A stretch of 64,000 bases of DNA. Origin: Catenulispora pinistramenti. Lineage in GTDB: Bacteria; Actinomycetota; Actinomycetes; Streptomycetales; Catenulisporaceae. The position numbers and the translations under genes were made by a program. Under the pieces are notes generated by a model, which worked only from the letters and a program-made list of their open reading frames with translations, was not told where the DNA came from and did no database searches. Where the stretch lies: NCBI RefSeq assembly GCF_018274385.1, contig NZ_JAAFYZ010000025.1:1-64000 (forward strand), written 5' to 3'. This document shows positions 36,749-45,023 of this stretch, one piece after another; position 1 is the stretch's first letter; each line of letters opens with the position of its first letter.

Positions 36749-39202
36749 ATGGCTGTCTTCACTGCTATCGGCCGGGGTTTGCCGCTGCGCCGCTCAGCTG
36801 CGGTGCTGGCCACCGCCACGCTTGGCCTGGCGGCCTTCGCCGGACCCGCACAGGCCACGTCCGGACCGACTGTTCCGCTCGCGCAGCCGATCTCAACCAC
36901 CGCGACCGCGGCCGGGCCGGCCACCGACGACGACCCCGGGCTGACCCCGACCCCGACTCCTGATATGCCGGGGGTACTGATCGCCACGGCCGAGCCCGAG
37001 GCTCAGGCGATCGCGGCGAAGTACCAGGCCGACGCGCAGGCCGTCACAGCGCAGGCAAACGCGGCCAAAGCCGAGGAAGGCCCGCTTGAGACACGCGCGG
37101 CCGACGTACAGACACGCGAGGCCAACCTGGAGGCGCAGTTCGCGAGCACACAAGCGCGGGCCAACACCCTCAACGGCCAAGCCGACGCCCTCAACACCGC
37201 CATCGCCACCCACAACAGCGAACCGCACCAGTTCCAGCTCCCGGCTCAGGCAAGCCAACTGGCCGCGTACAACCAGGAAAAAGCGAACCTCGAAGCCCAA
37301 CAGGCGAGCCTGCAAAGCCAGTTCAACGCCCTCACCGCACAAACCAACCAACTGCAAAGCGCACAAGCCCAGGCCGACGCTGACCAGGCAAAGGTCAACG
37401 CCGACATCCAGAAGCACAACGCCGCCGTGGCGGCGCTCCAGACCGCCATCTCGAATCTGAAGGCCGAGCGCCAAGCGTGCGTCGCGAAGATCGCCGCACT
37501 CCTCCAGAACATGCTCGCCGGCACCCAGACCGGCGGCGCCAGCCCCCTGGCCACCGCCGGCGGCGACCAGTCCGCCCCGGCAGCCGCCCTCGCCCCGACC
37601 CCGCAGGCCCAGGCACTGCCCAGCGGCGGCGGCGACCAGTCGGCCCCGGCCCAGGTCGGCACCTACGCCCCGGTCACAGTCGGAGCGACCGGCACCGCGG
37701 GCACCCAGACCGGATCGGGCTCGGCCCAGACCGGCACGGCACCCCCGCTCGTCATCACCCCGACCACGGTGGAGACGTACATGCCGCCGGCCGGCCTCGC
37801 CAAAATGTCCGCGGACCAGGCCGCCGACATAAACCCGGCCCAAACCTACGGCGCCCTGATCCCCGAACCCAGCGGCAACTACGCGGTGCTCCAGCTCCCG
37901 CTGCCCGCGGGCACCACGGCACCCCCGGGCCAACAGGCCTACACCACCGCCATCAACAACGGCGCCAAGGCCACCACCTACATCGCCGGCAAGCCGGTCG
38001 TGGTCGACCATGTCGTGCTGGCGAGCCCGATGCCCACGGCGAACCAGGGCGGGGACACCGCGCGGCCGGTGCAGGCCTCGCCGCTGGCGTCGGCCCTGCC
38101 GAGCTGGCTGCCGAGGCTGAACCAGCCCAGTGCGGTGAGCGGGCCGCCAGTCAGCGTCACCGCGCTGCAGGGGCTGCTCGGGCAGAACGGCCTGAACTTC
38201 TACGCGACGCGGTTCGACCTCGAATACGCACCGGTCATCTTGGATGGCAACGGCAACCCCTTGTATGCCACCGCTCCCGTGGATGCACAGGGCAACCCCG
38301 CGCTAGGTCAGACCGGGAAGCCGATCCTTCGGTTCTCAAGCCTGGGTCTGCAGAACCCCGGCCAGGCGATGAACGCCTTCTTCCAGGCGGCGGTGGCCAA
38401 CGCGAGTGCCCGGGCTGAACCGCCCTGTCCCGAACACAGTTTCTCGGGGTCTACCAAGGTCCTGATGGCGGACGGCTCCGTCAAGCCGATCGCCGACGTC
38501 CGGGTCGGGGACCTGATCCGGAACGCCCAGCCGGGCGGCGGGACGGAGGTCCACCGCGTGGACCAGGTCCACATGACGACGACGGACACCGCCTTCGTCG
38601 ATGTGGCCGTGGCCGTACCCGGGGGCGGCGGCACCATCGTCGGAACGGCGAACCATCCGTTCTACGACACCAGCGCCGGCGGGTTCGTCGATGCCGGTGA
38701 TCTGCGGGCGGGCGACCGTCTCCAGACCGGGACGAGCGGACGGGCCACAGTGGACGCCGTCCACGCGCAGGTCGGACCGCTCGTCACCTACGACCTGACG
38801 ATCGACGGGTTGCACACGTACTTCGTCGAAGCCGGGCAGACGCCGGTATTGGTCCACAACGATATCTGCAGCGAGCTTCCCTCGAAAGTCAGTGCGAAAT
38901 ACGCCGTACTGGGCCGACTGAAGGACACTGAAAAAGCGAACAAATGGCCCAACTACGAAGTCCTCGGACTCCCCAGCGGCTGGACGATCGCCGCGAACGA
39001 CGCGTTCATCGCGGGTGTGATCGCGAAAGGGCAGACGGTCTACTTCGCCTCGCCCCTGACCCCGCAAAACCTGTGGGACGCCGCGAAAAACAGAGTAACC
39101 GTGACCTTCCGTGAAGTCGTCCAGCTCTTGAATGCCGGATACACGTTCAGAGGAGCCGACGGCAACCCGTACCAGTACATGGATCCACCCGGAGTCCCGT
39201 AA
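36749..39202 (+). CDS. Secreted coiled-coil protein with Hint autoprotease and C-terminal toxin-like domain
   Basis: 817 residues. The Sec signal peptide is 1-36 (cleavage after AQA). A long Ala/Gln-rich coiled coil spans about 78-255, then a Gly/Thr/Pro linker and a region of unknown fold (about 340-555). The Hint domain is 560-704, with Cys560, the T-x-x-H block TANH (633-636), and the terminal His703-Asn704 in VLVHND. All residues expected for Hint self-cleavage are present. The last 113 residues (705-817) are a separate lower-GC domain with NDAFIAGVIAKGQTVYF, LWDAAKNRVTVTFREV and LLNAGY motifs that I associate loosely with actinobacterial RHS/Hint C-termini but cannot name. The layout is that of a polymorphic toxin. 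No clear immunity gene adjoins it. Confidence 0.8.
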   Translation: MAVFTAIGRGLPLRRSAAVLATATLGLAAFAGPAQATSGPTVPLAQPISTTATAAGPATDDDPGLTPTPTPDMPGVLIATAEPEAQAIAAKYQADAQAVTAQANAAKAEEGPLETRAADVQTREANLEAQFASTQARANTLNGQADALNTAIATHNSEPHQFQLPAQASQLAAYNQEKANLEAQQASLQSQFNALTAQTNQLQSAQAQADADQAKVNADIQKHNAAVAALQTAISNLKAERQACVAKIAALLQNMLAGTQTGGASPLATAGGDQSAPAAALAPTPQAQALPSGGGDQSAPAQVGTYAPVTVGATGTAGTQTGSGSAQTGTAPPLVITPTTVETYMPPAGLAKMSADQAADINPAQTYGALIPEPSGNYAVLQLPLPAGTTAPPGQQAYTTAINNGAKATTYIAGKPVVVDHVVLASPMPTANQGGDTARPVQASPLASALPSWLPRLNQPSAVSGPPVSVTALQGLLGQNGLNFYATRFDLEYAPVILDGNGNPLYATAPVDAQGNPALGQTGKPILRFSSLGLQNPGQAMNAFFQAAVANASARAEPPCPEHSFSGSTKVLMADGSVKPIADVRVGDLIRNAQPGGGTEVHRVDQVHMTTTDTAFVDVAVAVPGGGGTIVGTANHPFYDTSAGGFVDAGDLRAGDRLQTGTSGRATVDAVHAQVGPLVTYDLTIDGLHTYFVEAGQTPVLVHNDICSELPSKVSAKYAVLGRLKDTEKANKWPNYEVLGLPSGWTIAANDAFIAGVIAKGQTVYFASPLTPQNLWDAAKNRVTVTFREVVQLLNAGYTFRGADGNPYQYMDPPGVP

Positions 39203-39235
39203 GACGACGGCCGAGGGGCAAGCGGCAGAACAAGA

Positions 39236-39275
39236 CGGCTCCCTGGGGAATCGCGATCGATTCCCCAGGGAGCCG
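39236..39275. terminator. Perfect 18-bp hairpin between convergent genes
   Basis: An 18-bp perfect stem with loop CGAT, starting CGGCTCCCTGGGG, lies 33 bp past the toxin-like gene and 15 bp before the end of the opposing DCC-family gene. It is a strong bidirectional terminator. Confidence 0.85.
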
Positions 39276-39290
39276 CGTGCCTCGCGGGCC

Positions 39291-39695
39291 TCAGCCCGAG
39301 ACACTCCCGCGCGCCGCCGGCGGCAGCGCGCAAGCAGCGGTGCCGCCAGGCATCCGCTGCCGGTTGTTCGCGATCAGGCGATACACGCCGGCCGCGATCC
39401 AGCGGACCGGCGGGGTGCGGAGCATCCATCCGGCCGCGGCGTAGATTCCGCCCGCTGAAATCAAAAGGCGCGCAACTGCCTGCGCGCCTCCGTGGATTCG
39501 GCCTGTCGGGTCCACCCACAACACTTCGTGTGTTGCCCGTTCCTCTGTTGTTCCGTACAACTCGAGGTCTGTGAACTGGTAAGCCGTCACCTCCGCGTCG
39601 ATCGGGAGGCGCTTGAGGACGTTGACCGAGCGCGTGCAGAAGGCACAGTCACCGTCATAGATCAGAACCGGCTTGGGGAAGCTGCCCTCGTCCAT
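39291..39695 (-). CDS. DCC-family (DUF393) thiol-disulfide oxidoreductase-like protein
   Basis: 134 residues. The N-terminal motif PVLIYDGDCAFCTRSV gives the DxxCxxC signature of the DCC family, a thioredoxin-like fold. A hydrophobic segment lies near residues 82-105. The real activity is not established in most members. It begins 4 bp after the HIT gene stop on the same strand, so the two form an operon. Confidence 0.85.
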   Translation of the reverse strand: MDEGSFPKPVLIYDGDCAFCTRSVNVLKRLPIDAEVTAYQFTDLELYGTTEERATHEVLWVDPTGRIHGGAQAVARLLISAGGIYAAAGWMLRTPPVRWIAAGVYRLIANNRQRMPGGTAACALPPAARGSVSG

Positions 39696-39699
39696 ACCC

Positions 39700-40278
39700 T
39701 CATTCTACGGGCCATTCGTCCGCCAACAGCTTGCGGGTTTCCCCTAGCAGCTGCGGAAGGACCTTGGTCTGGCCCACCACGGGCATGAAGTTCGTGTCGC
39801 CGCCCCAGCGCGGGACCACGTGCTGGTGCAGATGTGCCGCGATGCCCGCACCTGCGACGTCGCCCTGGTTCATGCCGATGTTGAAGCCCTGCGCTCCGGA
39901 GGCGGCGCGGACCGCGGTCATCGCGCGCTTGGTGAAGTCGGCGAGTTCGGCGGTCTCGGGCAGGGTCAGGTCTGTGTAGTCCGCCACGTGCCGGTACGGG
40001 ACCACCATCAGGTGCCCGCCGTTGTACGGGTACAGGTTCAGCACCGCGTAGACCAGCTCCCCGCGGGCGATGATCAGCCCGTCCTCGTCGCTCAGCGACG
40101 GGATGCGGCAGAACGGGTCCTCGCCGGCGGCCGGGCCGGTGGGCTTGTTCTCGCCCTTGATGTAGGCCATGCGGTGCGGCGTCCACAGCCGCCGGAAGCC
40201 GTCCGGCTCCCCCACGCCGTCCTGCGCCTGAAGGTCGGCCGCCTGGTTCGGGTCGTCGGTCGGGTCCGGCATGGTCAT
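39700..40278 (-). CDS. HIT-family protein, probable diadenosine tetraphosphate phosphorylase
   Basis: 192 residues. The histidine triad HLHQHVVPRW is complete, preceded by NLYPYNGGHLMVVPYRHVADY and GFNIGMNQGDVAGAGI. It closely resembles the mycobacterial Rv2613c type, an Ap4A phosphorylase that in mycobacteria sits beside pgsA-patA-pimA; here those genes are about 9 kb away. The ATG at 40278 and another at 40272 are both possible. The frame open to 40836 is shadow inside the helicase gene. It is divergent from the helicase. Confidence 0.88.
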   Translation of the reverse strand: MTMPDPTDDPNQAADLQAQDGVGEPDGFRRLWTPHRMAYIKGENKPTGPAAGEDPFCRIPSLSDEDGLIIARGELVYAVLNLYPYNGGHLMVVPYRHVADYTDLTLPETAELADFTKRAMTAVRAASGAQGFNIGMNQGDVAGAGIAAHLHQHVVPRWGGDTNFMPVVGQTKVLPQLLGETRKLLADEWPVE

Positions 40279-40380
40279 GACACGAAGCTTAGGCGGTGCG
40301 CCTTTCGGGACGGAATAGCGTCCTGAGGATCTTCCTGGTGCCCCGGGCTTACCCGGAGACCGCATATTGTTGAAGCCACT

Positions 40381-42918
40381 ATGACCCTCACCGATCGCCT
40401 GCCCGCCACCGACGACCCCGACGCGCTCTTCGACGCCTTCAGCGAGTGGGCCGGCGAGCAGGGGATCACGCTCTATCCAGCCCAGGAGGAGGCGCTGCTG
40501 GAGGTGGTGACAGGGGCCAACCTGATTCTGTCCACCCCCACCGGCTCCGGCAAGTCGCTGGTCGCCGCCGGCGCGCACTTCGCCGCGCTGGCCCGCTACC
40601 GCGACGACCCCCGGCAGCGCACCTACTACACCGCGCCGATCAAGGCGCTGGTGAGCGAGAAGTTCTTCGCGCTGTGCGCCATGTTCGGCGCGGACAAGGT
40701 CGGGATGCTCACCGGCGACGCCAGCGTGAACCCGAACGCGCCGATCATCTGCTGCACCGCCGAGGTGCTGGCCAACCACGCGCTGCGCGACGGCGCCTCG
40801 GCCGACATCGGCCAGGTGGTGATGGACGAGTTCCACTTCTACGCCGAACCCGACCGCGGCTGGGCCTGGCAGGTGCCGATCCTGGAGCTGCCGAAGGCAC
40901 AGTTCGTGCTGATGTCGGCGACGCTCGGTGACGTCACCCGGTTCGAGAAGGACCTCACCCGGCGCACCGGCCGCCCGACCGCGGTGGTCTCCTCCGGGCA
41001 GCGTCCGGTGCCGCTGTATTACTCCTATTCAGAGACGCCGCTGCACGAGACGCTGGAAGACCTCCTGCAGACCAATCAGGCGCCGATCTACGTCGTGCAC
41101 TTCACCCAGGCCGCGGCCATCGAGCGCGCGCAGGCGCTGATGAGCGTCAACGTGTGCACCAAGGAGGAGAAGGCCAAGATCGCCGACATGATCGGCAACT
41201 TCCGGTTCACCGCCGGCTTCGGCAAGACGCTCTCGCGGCTGGTCCGGCACGGGATCGGCGTGCACCACGCGGGCATGCTGCCGAAGTACCGGCGCCTGGT
41301 GGAACTGCTGGCGCAGGCCGGGCTGCTGAAGGTGATCTGCGGCACCGACACCCTGGGCGTCGGCATCAACGTGCCGATCCGCACCGTGCTGTTCACCGGG
41401 CTGACCAAGTACGACGGCGTGCGGACCCGCCAGCTCAAGGCCCGCGAGTTCCACCAGATCGCCGGGCGCGCGGGCCGGGCCGGCTACGACAGCGCCGGCT
41501 ACGTCGTGGCGCAGGCCCCCGAGCACGAGGTGGAGAACGCCAAGCGCGTCTCGAAGGCCGGCGGCGACAAGAAGAAGCTCTCGCGGGTGGTCCGGGTCAA
41601 GGCGCCGGAGGGCTTCGTCTCCTGGGGCAAGCCGAGCTTCGAGCGTCTGGTCGCCGCCGAGCCGGAGCCGCTGACGTCCAGCTTCCAGGTCAGCCACGCG
41701 ATGCTGCTGAACGTCATCAGCCGCCCGGGCAACGCCTTCGACGCGATGCGGCACCTGCTGGAGGACAACCACGAGGACCGCAAGTCGCAGCTGAAGCTGA
41801 TCCGCAAGGCGATCGCCATCTACCGGGGACTGCTGGCCGCCGGGATCGTCGAGCGCCTGGACGAGCCGGACGAGCAGGGCCGGACCGTGCGGCTGACCAA
41901 GGACCTGCAGTTCGACTTCGCCCTGAACCAGCCGCTGTCGCCGTTCGCGCTGGCCACGCTGGAACTGCTGGAGCCGGAGTCGCCGACATACGCGCTGGAC
42001 GTCCTGTCGGTCATCGAGTCGACGCTGGACAACCCGCGGCAAGTGCTGTCCGCGCAGCAGAACAAGGCGCGCGGCGAGGCAGTCGCGCAGATGAAGGCGG
42101 ACGGGATCGAGTATGAGGAGCGGATGGAGATCCTTGAGAACGTCGGGTATCCCAAGCCGCTCCAGGAACTTCTAGAGGCGGCGTACGACGTCTACAAGCG
42201 CAGCTCCCCGTGGGTCGCCGACTACGAGGTCGCCCCGAAGTCCGTGGCGCGCGACATGTTCGAGCGCGCCATGACCTTCGCGGAGTACGTGAGCTTCTAT
42301 ACGCTGCCGCGCTCCGAAGGTCTCCTCCTGCGCTACCTCGCGGACGCCTACAAGGCGCTCAAGCACACGGTGCCCGAGGAGATGCGCAACGACGAGGCCA
42401 ACGACCTCATCGAGTGGCTCGGCGAGATGGTGCGCCAGGTCGACTCCTCGCTGCTCGACGAGTGGGAGGAACTGGTCAACCCGGGCGAAGAGGCCCCGGC
42501 CGTCTCTCCGCACAACTTCGACGAGCGCCCGCCCCCGGTCACCGCGAACGCCCGCGCGTTCCGGGTCATGGTCCGCAACGAGCTGTTCCACCGCGTGGAG
42601 CTCTTCGCGTTGAGGAAGTACGACGACCTCGGCGAGTTGGACGCGGCCTCCGGCTGGGACTCGGAGAAGTGGTACTACGCGATCGAGGACTACTACGACG
42701 CCCACGACGTGCTTGGCACCGGCCCGGACGCCCGCGGCCCGAAGCTGCTGGTCATCGACGAGAAGCCGGAGGACCGGCCGGGCACCTGGCTGATCCGGCA
42801 GATCTTCGACGACCCCGAGGGCTACCACGACTGGGGCATCAGCGCCGAAGTGGACCTGGCGGCCAGCGACGAGGCGGGCACGGCCGTGGTGACCGTCACC
42901 GCCGTGAACCAGCTGTAG
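40381..42918 (+). CDS. DEAD/DEAH-box helicase with DUF3516 C-terminus
   Basis: 845 residues, an SF2 helicase. Motif I is LSTPTGSGKSLV, motif II is MDEFHFY (DEFH), motif III is MSATLGDV, and in the second RecA domain there are HHAGMLPKYRRLVELLAQAG, TLGVGINVPIRTV and HQIAGRAGRAGYDSAG. The C-terminal half (about 440-840) corresponds to DUF3516, characteristic of actinobacterial members related to Ski2-like RNA helicases. It probably acts in RNA processing or degradation; the substrate is unproven. The ATG at 40381 has a weak ribosome-binding site and may be nearly leaderless. Confidence 0.92.
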   Translation: MTLTDRLPATDDPDALFDAFSEWAGEQGITLYPAQEEALLEVVTGANLILSTPTGSGKSLVAAGAHFAALARYRDDPRQRTYYTAPIKALVSEKFFALCAMFGADKVGMLTGDASVNPNAPIICCTAEVLANHALRDGASADIGQVVMDEFHFYAEPDRGWAWQVPILELPKAQFVLMSATLGDVTRFEKDLTRRTGRPTAVVSSGQRPVPLYYSYSETPLHETLEDLLQTNQAPIYVVHFTQAAAIERAQALMSVNVCTKEEKAKIADMIGNFRFTAGFGKTLSRLVRHGIGVHHAGMLPKYRRLVELLAQAGLLKVICGTDTLGVGINVPIRTVLFTGLTKYDGVRTRQLKAREFHQIAGRAGRAGYDSAGYVVAQAPEHEVENAKRVSKAGGDKKKLSRVVRVKAPEGFVSWGKPSFERLVAAEPEPLTSSFQVSHAMLLNVISRPGNAFDAMRHLLEDNHEDRKSQLKLIRKAIAIYRGLLAAGIVERLDEPDEQGRTVRLTKDLQFDFALNQPLSPFALATLELLEPESPTYALDVLSVIESTLDNPRQVLSAQQNKARGEAVAQMKADGIEYEERMEILENVGYPKPLQELLEAAYDVYKRSSPWVADYEVAPKSVARDMFERAMTFAEYVSFYTLPRSEGLLLRYLADAYKALKHTVPEEMRNDEANDLIEWLGEMVRQVDSSLLDEWEELVNPGEEAPAVSPHNFDERPPPVTANARAFRVMVRNELFHRVELFALRKYDDLGELDAASGWDSEKWYYAIEDYYDAHDVLGTGPDARGPKLLVIDEKPEDRPGTWLIRQIFDDPEGYHDWGISAEVDLAASDEAGTAVVTVTAVNQL

Positions 42919-43017
42919 CACCCCGGGATCGTTCCGCGGCCCTGCCGCGTTGGTCGGTGGGAGGACCTACGATGGCGCGGCGGCACCGATACCGCCGCGC
43001 ACGACCCAGCGCCGTAC

Positions 43018-43102
43018 AAGACCGACCGCCGCGCAAGACCGACCGCCGTGCGACACCGACCGTCGCGCACGACTGACCGTCCCGCAGACAGACCGCCGCG
43101 CG
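43018..43102. repeat. Five tandem 17-bp repeats upstream of the M50 protease gene
   Basis: Units start at 43018, 43035, 43052, 43069 and 43086. The first is AAGACCGACCGCCGCGC; later ones vary at a few bases, keeping an (A)GACCG core. They fill much of the 227-bp gap between helicase and protease genes, and no convincing gene lies there. Confidence 0.85.
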
Positions 43103-43145
43103 CGACGAGACGACGACCCAGCCGACCCCCGAGGTGAGTGACCCG

Positions 43146-43991
43146 ATGGCCCGCAAGAACCTGCGCCTGATCAAGCCCGGCGAGTACCGGCCGGACTGGT
43201 CTCAGTCCGCGCGCGGAGGCGGCATCTCGCCGATCTTCCCGGCGTTGGTCGCCTGCTTCGTGGCCAGCGGGATCGCGCTGTACAAGGGCTACGGCAGCGA
43301 TCGCGCCGGGGTGTTCATCTTCGTGCTCAGCGGCTGGCTGATCTCGCTGTGCCTGCACGAGTTCATGCACGCCGCGGCCGCCTACTGGGGCGGCGACCAC
43401 ACCGTGGCCGGCAAGGGCTACCTGCGCCTGGACCCGCGCGTCTACGGGCACCCGGTGCTGACCTTCGTGCTGCCGCTGTTCTTCCTGCTGATCGGCGGCC
43501 TGCCGCTGCCCGGCGGCGCGGTGATGATCGAGTCGCACCGGCTGCGCGGTAAGTGGAAGGACTCGCTGGTCTCGGCGGCGGGGCCGGCGGTGAACGTGGT
43601 GTTCTCGGCGGTGCTGATCGTGGTGCTGAAGGTGTGGGGGCCGGGCTACATCCTGTACCCCAGCATCCCCGCCCACGCCGGCGCCTTCTGGTCCGCCTTG
43701 ACGTTCCTGGCCTACATCCAGGTCGCGAGCGCGATACTGAACCTGCTCCCGATCCCCGGCCTGGACGGCTACGGCATCATCGAGCCCTTCCTCAGCGCCG
43801 ACTGGCGCCGCATGGGCGCCCAGATCGCGCCCTACGGCATCCTCCTCGTCTTCGCGCTGCTCTACGCCCTCGGCCCGGACCGGAACTTCATCGCCAAATG
43901 GGCTCAGGACATCCTGAACGGGCGCACGCCGGTCAACGGCCAGTACTTCGGGTACCACCTGTTCCGGTTCTGGGACACGCTCAGCTACTAA
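43146..43991 (+). CDS. Site-2 protease family (M50) membrane metalloprotease
   Basis: 281 residues with about six hydrophobic segments. The zinc motif HEFMH (HExxH) lies in SLCLHEFMHAAAAYWGGD, and the third ligand region is NLLPIPGLDGYGIIEPF (N-x-x-P-x-x-x-x-DG form). These are intramembrane proteases. ATG 43146 is chosen because AGGTGAG lies 8 bp upstream; a GTG at 43134 is possible. Neighbours give no clue to its substrate. Confidence 0.88.
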   Translation: MARKNLRLIKPGEYRPDWSQSARGGGISPIFPALVACFVASGIALYKGYGSDRAGVFIFVLSGWLISLCLHEFMHAAAAYWGGDHTVAGKGYLRLDPRVYGHPVLTFVLPLFFLLIGGLPLPGGAVMIESHRLRGKWKDSLVSAAGPAVNVVFSAVLIVVLKVWGPGYILYPSIPAHAGAFWSALTFLAYIQVASAILNLLPIPGLDGYGIIEPFLSADWRRMGAQIAPYGILLVFALLYALGPDRNFIAKWAQDILNGRTPVNGQYFGYHLFRFWDTLSY

Positions 43992-44004
43992 GTCCCCGCT
44001 GGAT

Positions 44005-44448
44005 TCACGGGGTCAACGCGGCGATACAAGCCCGCAGTGCTGAGGCGAGTTGGCGTTGCTGACCGGTGTCGAGCCCGGTCAGCATCCGCTGTTCGACGAC
44101 GGTCACCGCCGCGTCGCAGGCCTGAAGGGTTTCGCGTCCCCCGTCGGTAAGTTCAGCCTGAAGGATCCGCCCGTGGGTGGGATGCCGGCTGCGGATGGCC
44201 CAGCCGCGCTGTTCGAGGTCGCGCAGGTTCTCGTTCATGCTCTGCGGGGTGATGAACGCGCGGCGGGCCAGTTCGGCGTTGGACAGGCCCGGTTCCTCGG
44301 CCAGGGCCGTGAGCACGGCGAACTGGGTGAGGGTGACGCCGTACTCGTGGAGCGCCCGGGTCATCTGGGCGTTGAGTGCGGCCTGGGCCTTCTTGATCAG
44401 GTAGCCGGGCCGGTCGACGGTGTCCCGCGGCTGGTGCGCATCGCCCAT
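44005..44448 (-). CDS. MarR-family transcriptional regulator
   Basis: 147 residues. The winged helix includes LSNAELARRAFITPQSMNEN and LEQRGWAIRSRHPTHGRILQ, with the wing in HGRILQAELTDGG, flanked by dimerisation helices at both ends. ATG 44448 follows a good GGAGGGGA. It is divergent from a VOC protein gene, with two similar palindromic elements between them. It likely represses both genes and responds to a small phenolic or reactive ligand. Confidence 0.92.
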   Translation of the reverse strand: MGDAHQPRDTVDRPGYLIKKAQAALNAQMTRALHEYGVTLTQFAVLTALAEEPGLSNAELARRAFITPQSMNENLRDLEQRGWAIRSRHPTHGRILQAELTDGGRETLQACDAAVTVVEQRMLTGLDTGQQRQLASALRACIAALTP

Positions 44449-44481
44449 GGTTCCCCTCCTCCGTCTTCGGTCTGCTGATTG

Positions 44482-44539
44482 ATATCAGGTTACCTTGCAT
44501 AGTTCGGGGTTCGCGTCTACTCTGAATATCAGGTTCCCT
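44482..44539. promoter_or_regulatory. Two MarR-type operator candidates
   Basis: ATATCAGGTTACCT (44482-44495) and ATATCAGGTTCCCT (44526-44539) are direct copies 44 bp apart, about four helical turns. Each holds a small palindrome (AGGT-T-ACCT; TCAGG-TTC-CCTGA). They lie in the 114-bp MarR-VOC divergent promoter. Confidence 0.65.
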
Positions 44540-44562
44540 GACATCAAAGGAGTGGTGCCGTC

Positions 44563-44919
44563 ATGGCTGTCACCGGCCCGTCGTTCGTCGCGCTGCAGGT
44601 ACACGACTTGGAAGCGTCTGCCCGCTTCTACGAGGAGCGGCTGGGGCTCACCCGCGCGCCCGTCTCCCCTCCGCACGGAGTGGTGTTCGATACCCGGCCG
44701 ATCCCGTTCGCGGTGCGCGAACCCCTGGTCGACCTGGACGCCAGCGACAAGCTCGGCTGGGGTGTCGTGCTGTGGCTCCAGGCTGAGGACGTCGACAAGA
44801 TCCACGCCGACCTGGTCGAGCACGGCGTGCGGATCGTGACCGAGCCGTTCGACGGCCCGTTCGGCCGGACCTTCGCGTTCGCCGACCCCGACGGGTACGT
44901 CGTCACGCTGCACAGCTGA
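44563..44919 (+). CDS. VOC-family (glyoxalase/bleomycin-resistance fold) protein
   Basis: 118 residues with two beta-alpha-beta-beta-beta units. FVALQVHDLEASARFYEERLGL opens the first and FGRTFAFADPDGYVVTLHS closes the second. Metal ligands are only partly evident, so it may be a metal-dependent dioxygenase/isomerase or a binding protein. The ATG at 44563 follows AAGGAG. It is likely repressed by the divergent MarR protein. Confidence 0.85.
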   Translation: MAVTGPSFVALQVHDLEASARFYEERLGLTRAPVSPPHGVVFDTRPIPFAVREPLVDLDASDKLGWGVVLWLQAEDVDKIHADLVEHGVRIVTEPFDGPFGRTFAFADPDGYVVTLHS

Positions 44920-44978
44920 CGGCCCACGCGGCCCACGGGGTCCACGCAGCCGTCAGCCGTCAGGCACCGCCGAACCGT

Positions 44979-45011
44979 GAGCGCCCGCCGCGGATTCCGC
45001 GGCGGGCGCTC
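44979..45011. terminator. Bidirectional hairpin between VOC gene and tex
   Basis: A perfect 15-bp stem with loop ATT (GAGCGCCCGCCGCGG and complement) lies between convergent gene ends. Confidence 0.85.
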
Positions 45012-45023
45012 GAAGTCCGGCGA

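Noticed and set aside
39700-40836. 378-codon version of the HIT gene
   Set aside because: The extra N-terminal part overlaps the divergent helicase gene and has no homology or start signal; ATG 40278 gives a normal-sized HIT protein.
43018-43102. CRISPR array
   Set aside because: Units are contiguous 17-bp repeats without spacers, so this is a simple tandem repeat, not CRISPR. No cas gene is present.
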